From Thermoplasmatota archaeon (GTDB taxonomy: Archaea > Thermoplasmatota > E2 > DHVEG-1): DNA of 5,878 bases. The translations under genes were made by a program, and so were the position numbers. The stretch covers positions 1-5,878 of the forward strand of contig JAUWOO010000110.1 in NCBI GenBank assembly GCA_030612095.1, in the 5' to 3' direction. The notes under the pieces were generated by a model that was given only the letters and a program-made list of their open reading frames with translations, searched no databases and was not told the DNA's origin. Position 1 is the stretch's first letter. Each line of letters opens with the position of its first letter. Positions 1 through 4,692 of the stretch are shown here, one piece after another.

Positions 1-1
1 A

Positions 2-181
2 TCAACCGATCAGGATGGCAACGTAGTTGCGTGGTCGTGGGACTTTGGAGATGGAAACACATCAACAGAACAAAATCCAAAATATGTATATGCTATGGCT
101 GCAACCTACACTGTGACACTGACCGTTAAGGACGACTATGGAGATACTAGCAGCGAAACAAAAGAGATAGCAATAAAATAA
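2..181 (+). CDS. PKD-domain surface protein, C-terminal end (partial)
   Basis: This is the last 59 codons of a gene that enters from the left; the start lies outside the window. The visible protein is almost exactly one PKD (polycystic kidney disease) Ig-like domain. It shows the family signature WSWDFGDG at residues 11-18 of the fragment, then NPKYVYA, and the closing strand YTVTLTVKDDYG. PKD domains are extracellular beta-sandwich modules, common in archaeal surface proteins and secreted hydrolases, where they act in adhesion, spacing or substrate binding. The protein stops about ten residues after the domain, with no membrane anchor or sorting tail, so any anchor must be N-terminal or absent. 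The frame ends with TAA at 179-181, followed by a second TAA in frame. It converges on a C25 peptidase gene 100 bases away, which fits an extracellular-protein neighbourhood. The function of the whole protein cannot be told from this piece. Confidence 0.9.
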   Translation, partial: STDQDGNVVAWSWDFGDGNTSTEQNPKYVYAMAATYTVTLTVKDDYGDTSSETKEIAIK

Positions 182-200
182 TAAAAAATAAAATAAATTT

Positions 201-227
201 GCAGGATAAACAGTAATCGTATCCTGC
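201..227. terminator. Hairpin terminator between convergent genes, probably bidirectional
   Basis: An 8-base perfect inverted repeat (GCAGGATA at 201-208, TATCCTGC at 220-227) encloses an 11-base loop. Read on the minus strand, the stem is followed at once by a T-rich run covering about 200 down to 181, which suits termination of the C25 peptidase gene ending at 282. Read on the + strand, a weaker T-rich stretch follows at 241-256, after a gap of 13 bases, which could end the PKD gene. Archaeal termination depends mainly on the T-tracts, so the stem may be secondary. The position between two convergent stop codons supports the call. Confidence 0.6.
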
Positions 228-281
228 ACCAATTCTCTCCTTTATATTTTATTTTGTAGGAGTATTATACTAATGTTAGCT

Positions 282-1763
282 CTATGAATACCCACCAATT
301 TTCAAGCTAGGATCTCCAAATAGACTCCACGATTGAACAACCTGTGCATCAACCCATGAGTCCCTCAAATCAATCGTTCCCGATGCATTCCAATCTACAG
401 GATATGTATCCACATACCAAGAAACAGCTGCAGCCCAAGTATCACCAAGCACCTCAACATTGTTCTGCCCATATTGTTTGAAGAACTGTACCTCGAGCTC
501 GTTAATCCCACCTGCAAAGGCACTTTTATCTTCTTTAGTGTGCCCAAGAGCAGTACATCCAATAGTTGCAATAGAACCTCCGCCGATCTTTCGTGTCATT
601 CTCCAACCCCAACATTCGGGGGCCCATTCACTGCGCCAAAACTTTCCCCCTCCTAAGCTGAAAAAATGAAGACCATCCTCCAATACGCCTTTTAATATGT
701 TTAATATCGCTACATCAAACTGGTTGTTGTGACATCCACTTACAACACAAACTGGATACATATATTTGTTTTTCAGTTTATGCATATTCTGAACGGAAAG
801 CCCGTCGACAAATGTTTTATTATTTGGTGGATGATTGCCCCAAGTCCTTGGATTACCATGACCAACAAAATATAAAAAGCCGCATCCCTGATTTACAGCA
901 TTTATAACATCAGATTGCCCTGTTAACGTTTCATCTGAAGTGTAAAGTCTAATTGGATTAAATCCAGTCATATTTTCCAAAGCCCGATCTGCATAATACT
1001 CCCCCTCGTAACCTTTCCATTTTGGATCCTGATACTCAAGATATGTATCACCAGCAACCACTACCATATCATTAAACCAGGGTCCATCATACACACTTGT
1101 CTCATAATCTATAATCTTTCCAACCACTATTTTTACTTCCAGTTTGTTTCTACACGGGAGTCTTCCAACTGCAACATCTGGAGATAAGTCAATATTTATA
1201 TCATCTGGTTCCTCGCCACAATACCATTCCCCATAATGGCCATCTCTATCTGAATCCCAGCTAGAAAAATCATCATTTTCATCATATATATCAGCATAGT
1301 AAAGATCGCTAATGAAATGCGGCTCCCAGCCGTTATCCATACTTACATATCTTACTGGAAAATGCCATAATGGCAGTTGGCCCTTTTTACCGCCAACGAG
1401 CAAAACGTATTTAGTTTCCCATTCCTCAATAGCCGATTTTATGAAATATTTGATTTTCTCTGGTTCATCTCTGCCATCTTCCCCAATATCGTTATACACT
1501 TCATCCAGTGTAACAAGAATTGTAGAGACCCCAATATTTTCCTTGTGAGATACAAGTAACTCCAATTCCTTCTCAAATTGTACTGGAGACAAAATAAGAA
1601 GTTCATATGTTGGTTCATAACCACTAGCCAGCATTTGACAGATGTCTATTGAGGTTTTGTCGGTTTTTTGATTTGCTACACCCATTGTTGGAACTACAGT
1701 AAGTCCAAAAAATAGTAACAAAATTCCAAAAACTAATAATTCTCTATGTATTTCTTTTTTCAG
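282..1763 (-). CDS. Secreted C25-family (gingipain-like) cysteine peptidase, copy A, probable CTG start
   Basis: A cysteine endopeptidase of MEROPS family C25 (clan CD), expected to act outside the cell. Numbered from the CTG start the protein has 493 residues. A short charged N-region (KKEIHRE) precedes a hydrophobic core (LLVFGILLLFFGLTVVP), forming a signal peptide that probably ends near MGVA. The catalytic dyad is visible as His302 in YFVGHGNP and Cys344 in VVSGCHNNQFDV, 42 residues apart. An acidic loop of type DxDxDG (Asp170, Asp172, Asp174), preceded by LYYADIYDEN, resembles calcium-binding loops. The chain ends LFGDPSLKIGG, as in the next gene, with no PKD domain, membrane helix or sorting tail. 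The first ordinary alternative start, TTG at 1721, would remove the charged N-region and half the signal peptide. CTG 1763 instead aligns residue for residue with the paralogue's start and lies 7 bases behind GGGGGA. It is the downstream member of a tandem pair, 76 bases after copy B, and may be cotranscribed. Family call is firm; cleavage specificity is unknown. Confidence 0.88.
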   Translation of the reverse strand: MKKEIHRELLVFGILLLFFGLTVVPTMGVANQKTDKTSIDICQMLASGYEPTYELLILSPVQFEKELELLVSHKENIGVSTILVTLDEVYNDIGEDGRDEPEKIKYFIKSAIEEWETKYVLLVGGKKGQLPLWHFPVRYVSMDNGWEPHFISDLYYADIYDENDDFSSWDSDRDGHYGEWYCGEEPDDINIDLSPDVAVGRLPCRNKLEVKIVVGKIIDYETSVYDGPWFNDMVVVAGDTYLEYQDPKWKGYEGEYYADRALENMTGFNPIRLYTSDETLTGQSDVINAVNQGCGFLYFVGHGNPRTWGNHPPNNKTFVDGLSVQNMHKLKNKYMYPVCVVSGCHNNQFDVAILNILKGVLEDGLHFFSLGGGKFWRSEWAPECWGWRMTRKIGGGSIATIGCTALGHTKEDKSAFAGGINELEVQFFKQYGQNNVEVLGDTWAAAVSWYVDTYPVDWNASGTIDLRDSWVDAQVVQSWSLFGDPSLKIGGYS

Positions 1764-1770
1764 ATTTTAT

Positions 1771-1776
1771 TCCCCC
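1771..1776 (-). promoter_or_regulatory. Shine-Dalgarno site that decides the CTG start of peptidase A
   Basis: On the minus strand GGGGGA is followed by the 7-base spacer ATAAAAT and then CTG at 1763-1761. An in-frame TAA at 1769-1767 lies inside the spacer, so translation in this frame must begin downstream of it. Between that stop and TTG 1721 there is no ATG, GTG or TTG. The site is a close match to the GGGAG and GGGGGAG sites before the other minus-strand genes here. Confidence 0.7.
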
Positions 1777-1839
1777 TTTGATCAATAATATATCTAGCAT
1801 ATGGTTAATAAGTATTTACGGAATCTTAAATGATATAAA

Positions 1840-3306
1840 TTAGCTAGGATATCCACCAATTTTCAGACTGGGATCTCCAAGAAGTACCCATTGTTGAACA
1901 GTTTTTGCATCATAAGCATAATCCCAGGCTGCAGGTGTATCCCAATCAATAGGATACCTATCTATGTATCTATTAATCGCTTTTCCCCATACTTCTCCAA
2001 GAATGTCAGTTCCGTTCGTACCATATTCACAAAAGAACTGCAAATCCATGTAGTCTCCAGCCCCTTCCATCGAGTCTTTATCTTCTTTTGACATTCCCAG
2101 CCCAGTGTTTGCTATGGTTGCTATAGAGCCGCCAAAAGGTTTACTTGTTAGTTTCCAAGCCCAGCATTCTAACGGGTAGGTTCCATGCTTAAGTGACTGT
2201 GTAAAATTACGCAGAAGATTCAATGGAGTGACGTCAAACTCTGCGTTATGACAGGCCCCAGCTACAACTATCGGCATCTTATTCAGGTTCCGCAGGCGCC
2301 ACATATCTTGTAGTCTTAAACCATAAATAAACTCTTCACTATTATGAGGATGAGTACCCCATGCAATAGGAGATGCATGACCATCAAAAAACATGAAACC
2401 ACATCCTTTGTTCATAGCATCTATCACATCTTTTGGCCTTTTAAATGTACCTAGAGAAATCCATAGTTTTTCAACCTCAAATCCGGACATGTTTTCAATT
2501 GCATTCATGGTGTTTTCCTCCCCTTCGTAACCAGAAGTATCAAATGGATATTGCCCCTCCGGATAAGTGTCACCTGCAACAACAACGAAACGTTTGAACC
2601 AGTTCTGATTATACGTCGTGACTTCATATGTTATTATCTTGTTTACCATGATTTTGACTTCTCGAATGTTGCGGCATGCGAGACGTCCAACATAGACATC
2701 AGGCCTAAGATCGATATCTTTATCTTCTGCTGCATTTGAAATACCGTCATCAATCCATTCTCCATAAATTCCATCACCATCGGTATCCCAACTGGAAAAA
2801 CCACCGTTTTCATCGTATATGTCCGCATAATATAATTCGGAGATAAAACAAGGCTCATAAAAACCACTATTGACATCTCCATTGAACACATATCTCACAG
2901 GCATATGTCTGAAGTCACCCACAAGAAGGACATATTTTATACCCCATTCATCAAAAGCATTTTTGATGAAATATTTTATTTTCTCAGCATGATCTCGCCC
3001 TTGCCAGTACATCTGATCGTATACTTCATCAAGTGTCACACATCTGGTCGAAACGCCAAAACTGTTCTTATGATCAGCAAGTGGTTCCAGTATTCTAGCA
3101 AATTTTTTTGGAGTTAAAATAAGAAGATCATAGATTGAATTATCTTCACAGTCGACAGTTGTGCTTGAGAATTTTTGCACCATGCTTTTAGTACCATTGA
3201 AACCATTTCCTGTAATCTGGGCATTAATCACAGGAGCTACTGTCAAACCTAGAAATACCATTACGATAACAAAAACAACGCTCTTTTCATATGTATCTTT
3301 TCGCAT
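1840..3306 (-). CDS. Secreted C25-family (gingipain-like) cysteine peptidase, copy B
   Basis: A second C25 cysteine endopeptidase, 488 residues from ATG 3306, paralogous to its downstream neighbour along its whole length. The signal peptide begins MRKDTYEK, has a core ending FLGLTVAP, and a likely signal-peptidase site after INA. The presumed dyad is His310 in FFDGHASP and Cys352 in VVAGACHNAEFDV, with the same 42-residue spacing as copy A. The position after the His-bearing Gly-His pair is Ala where copy A has Gly. A calcium-type loop DTDGDG (Asp174, Asp176, Asp178) is followed by YGEW. The protein ends LLGDPSLKIGGY and has no C-terminal anchor. ATG 3306 is preferred over TTG 3318 because GGGAG at 3316-3312 sits 5 bases before ATG, and the TTG overlaps that site. 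The gene is divergent from the HAD phosphatase gene and is the promoter-proximal member of the peptidase pair. Secretion and proteolysis are inferred from family and motifs; substrate is unknown. Confidence 0.92.
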   Translation of the reverse strand: MRKDTYEKSVVFVIVMVFLGLTVAPVINAQITGNGFNGTKSMVQKFSSTTVDCEDNSIYDLLILTPKKFARILEPLADHKNSFGVSTRCVTLDEVYDQMYWQGRDHAEKIKYFIKNAFDEWGIKYVLLVGDFRHMPVRYVFNGDVNSGFYEPCFISELYYADIYDENGGFSSWDTDGDGIYGEWIDDGISNAAEDKDIDLRPDVYVGRLACRNIREVKIMVNKIITYEVTTYNQNWFKRFVVVAGDTYPEGQYPFDTSGYEGEENTMNAIENMSGFEVEKLWISLGTFKRPKDVIDAMNKGCGFMFFDGHASPIAWGTHPHNSEEFIYGLRLQDMWRLRNLNKMPIVVAGACHNAEFDVTPLNLLRNFTQSLKHGTYPLECWAWKLTSKPFGGSIATIANTGLGMSKEDKDSMEGAGDYMDLQFFCEYGTNGTDILGEVWGKAINRYIDRYPIDWDTPAAWDYAYDAKTVQQWVLLGDPSLKIGGYPS

Positions 3307-3311
3307 AAGTT

Positions 3312-3316
3312 CTCCC
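3312..3316 (-). promoter_or_regulatory. Shine-Dalgarno site that decides the ATG start of peptidase B
   Basis: GGGAG on the minus strand lies 5 bases before ATG 3306-3304. The in-frame TTG at 3318-3316 shares a base with this site and has no site of its own, so it is an unlikely start. The shorter N-terminus gives a standard signal peptide starting MRKD. Confidence 0.75.
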
Positions 3317-3340
3317 AAACAATAATACGCGTCATATCTA

Positions 3341-3351
3341 ATAAATTTTTA
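3341..3351 (-). promoter_or_regulatory. TATA-like promoter box of peptidase B
   Basis: Read on the minus strand the 11 bases are TAAAAATTTAT, lying 35-45 bases before ATG 3306. With the usual archaeal spacing of about 26 bases from box centre to start site, transcription would begin near 3320. That leaves a leader of about 14 bases that just includes the GGGAG site. The same 11 bases recur before the ribbon-helix-helix gene. No start site is mapped. Confidence 0.5.
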
Positions 3352-3393
3352 CTATGCCATAATAAACGTATGGATTGTTGTCTCGAACATTCA

Positions 3394-3412
3394 TTATAAA
3401 AATTATTATATG
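3394..3412 (+). promoter_or_regulatory. TATA-like promoter region of the HAD phosphatase gene
   Basis: An A/T block beginning TTATAAAAATT (3394-3404) and running on into TTATTATATG (3403-3412) precedes the gene. Using the first part as the box gives a start site near 3424 and a leader of roughly 12 bases. Using the second gives a start site near the ATG itself, that is a leaderless mRNA. No Shine-Dalgarno site lies before ATG 3436, which is compatible with a leaderless or near-leaderless transcript. Confidence 0.45.
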
Positions 3413-3435
3413 GGGCATCATATGGTCTCCCTCAA

Positions 3436-4161
3436 ATGAATCGAAAGACATGCAAGTATTACTGCTACCGAAATACTCGAGAGCCAAATAAAACCAAAAC
3501 CACCTGGCAGGATACTCTAGAACTTGTCATTTTTGACATGGATGGTGTAATAGCCGATACTATAAGTTCTTGGAAATATATTCACGATTATTTTGGGTGC
3601 TCTAATGAAAAATCTGTAGATGAATATCTGAAGGGAAAAATAGATGATGCGGAATTCATAAAACGAGATGTTTCCCTCTGGCGAGAAAACGGAAAGCCAG
3701 TTACTAGAGACAAGCTTGTCGAAATTTTATCAAATGTTCCACTTATGAATGGAGCGGAAAAATGTATAGCTAGGATTAAAAAACACAATGTTAAGACAGC
3801 CATTGTCAGTGCTGGCCTTGATATTCTCGCAGAACGAATGGCAGAAGAACTCGGTATTGACTATGCCTTTGCCAATGGCATAAAAACCGATGACAACGGG
3901 CGTCTCAGTGGTGAGGGCGTAATTGGTGTTAGACTCATGTATAAAGACAAGACAGTCAGTAGACTCTCTAGTCAACTGGGCATCCCTCTTGAAAGAATCG
4001 CTGCAGTAGGTAACTCCTGTTTTGATATTCCTATGCTTGAAATTTGTGGCCTTGGTATAGCGTTTAACCCAGAGGATGACTGTGTAAGACAGAAGGCCGA
4101 TATTATAGTAGAGGGAAACGATTTAGGTAAAATTTTGCCCGTTCTTGAAAAATACATGTAA
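3436..4161 (+). CDS. HAD-superfamily phosphatase, SerB (phosphoserine phosphatase)-like
   Basis: A cytoplasmic HAD-superfamily hydrolase of 241 residues, expected to remove phosphate through an aspartyl-phosphate intermediate. Motif I is DMDGVIADT, with nucleophile Asp34 and acid/base Asp36. Residues 42-100 form a helical cap. Motif II is Ser125 in AIVSAG. Motif III is probably Lys172 in YKDKTVSRL. Motif IV is VGNSCFDIPM, followed by GLGIAFNP. The layout resembles SerB-like archaeal phosphatases, but the substrate cannot be assigned. Asn193 occupies the place where the family usually has the first metal-binding Asp of motif IV; Asp197 is kept. The first 27 residues are a Lys/Thr/Tyr-rich extension with Cys6 and Cys10. 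They lie before the normal start of the fold, but the reading frame holds no ATG, GTG or TTG between 3436 and motif I. There is no signal peptide. The gene is divergent from peptidase B and convergent with the next gene, so it is probably transcribed alone. Confidence 0.88.
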   Translation: MNRKTCKYYCYRNTREPNKTKTTWQDTLELVIFDMDGVIADTISSWKYIHDYFGCSNEKSVDEYLKGKIDDAEFIKRDVSLWRENGKPVTRDKLVEILSNVPLMNGAEKCIARIKKHNVKTAIVSAGLDILAERMAEELGIDYAFANGIKTDDNGRLSGEGVIGVRLMYKDKTVSRLSSQLGIPLERIAAVGNSCFDIPMLEICGLGIAFNPEDDCVRQKADIIVEGNDLGKILPVLEKYM

Positions 4162-4196
4162 ATATATTACCTTAGAGATAGAGAACATTGGCTCAA

Positions 4197-4592
4197 TTAG
4201 TTGCTTGATTTAGACAACTTTCTCTTTATACATGCCATCAAGGGCATATTTGATTCCATCAGCGCGGTCTGCACCTGTAGTTGATTTTGTAAGAATAGTT
4301 TATCGCCTCTAACTTCGTTTAACTGTTTTTCCAATAGATTTATTATTTTCTCCTGGGATTGAATCTTTTGTTTAAGTGGCAACATTTCGCCGTTATAAAG
4401 AGTATTATATACCTCACTGTAGACCTCATCTGATATACTATCTTCGTTTTTTAAATCATCATCTTTAGCATCATTGTCTAAAAATTGTACAATAGCCTCC
4501 TGTACAAGGTTGTTTCTTGACATCTCATGGCTCTCAATTTTGTTGTAAAGTTCTTTGTCTAATCTGATTGCTATTCCTTTTGTATCGTTCAT
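4197..4592 (-). CDS. Ribbon-helix-helix DNA-binding protein with coiled-coil tail
   Basis: A small probable transcription regulator of 131 residues. Residues 5-39 fit the ribbon-helix-helix (CopG/Arc/MetJ) fold. The strand is GIAIRL, helix A is DKELYNKIE, and helix B begins at SRNNLVQEAIVQFLD, with the Ser-Arg turn typical of the family. Such proteins dimerise through the strand and insert it into the major groove. An acidic linker (about 40-60) follows. Residues about 73-110 have heptad-like spacing of Leu, Ile and Val (LKQKIQSQEKIINLLEKQL) and probably form a coiled coil that could extend or stabilise the oligomer. The start is ATG 4592, backed by GGGGGAG ending 3 bases before it. The gene converges on the HAD gene with 35 bases between stops, and lies downstream of the membrane-protein gene on the same strand with its own promoter-like box. 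Its targets are unknown; antitoxin-like roles are possible, but no toxin gene is adjacent. Confidence 0.85.
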   Translation of the reverse strand: MNDTKGIAIRLDKELYNKIESHEMSRNNLVQEAIVQFLDNDAKDDDLKNEDSISDEVYSEVYNTLYNGEMLPLKQKIQSQEKIINLLEKQLNEVRGDKLFLQNQLQVQTALMESNMPLMACIKRKLSKSSN

Positions 4593-4632
4593 GATCTCCC
4601 CCGGCTAATTTAGTGAATAACAGTTGTATTAC

Positions 4633-4650
4633 ATAAATTTTTATTATATA
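4633..4650 (-). promoter_or_regulatory. TATA-like promoter box of the ribbon-helix-helix gene
   Basis: On the minus strand the stretch reads TATATAATAAAAATTTAT and ends 41 bases before ATG 4592. Its last 11 bases, TAAAAATTTAT, are identical to the box before peptidase B. A start site about 26 bases from the centre of the shared element would be near 4612, giving a leader of about 20 bases that contains the GGGGGAG site. Confidence 0.5.
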
Positions 4651-4651
4651 C

Positions 4652-4668
4652 AAAAACACATAAATGTG
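4652..4668 (-). terminator. Hairpin plus T-tract after the membrane-protein gene (or an operator dyad)
   Basis: On the minus strand CACAT-TT-ATGTG (4668-4657) is a 5-base inverted repeat followed directly by TTTTT (4656-4652), about 25 bases after the stop of the membrane-protein gene. This suits a terminator. The same dyad, with a partly overlapping GTGA/TCAC dyad at 4666-4676, lies just upstream of the TATA-like box of the ribbon-helix-helix gene. It could therefore also be an operator for a dimeric regulator. The short stem makes either reading tentative. Confidence 0.4.
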
Positions 4669-4692
4669 AGTTTCACTCCAAGTAATAGTTTT

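Noticed and set aside
261..271. Small palindrome AGTATTATACT after the stop region of peptidase A
   Set aside because: Five-base arms of mostly A/T in A/T-rich DNA are expected by chance, and the 8-base hairpin at 201-227 is a better terminator.
1312..1548. Short open frames on both strands inside the two peptidase genes (also near 460-669, 1439-1624, 1891-2091, 2551-2891 and 2905-3117)
   Set aside because: They are shadows of the peptidase frames. Their translations show no domain, and the peptidase frames carry conserved catalytic and structural motifs across these positions.
3316..3318. TTG as the start of peptidase B
   Set aside because: It overlaps the GGGAG ribosome-binding site that serves ATG 3306 and has no site of its own.
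3588..4157. Minus-strand open frames opposite the HAD phosphatase gene
   Set aside because: They overlap the HAD motifs, which are plainly coding on the + strand, and have no supporting start signals.
4162..4196. A terminator between the HAD and ribbon-helix-helix genes
   Set aside because: No convincing inverted repeat or T-tract is present in the 35 bases between the two stop codons.
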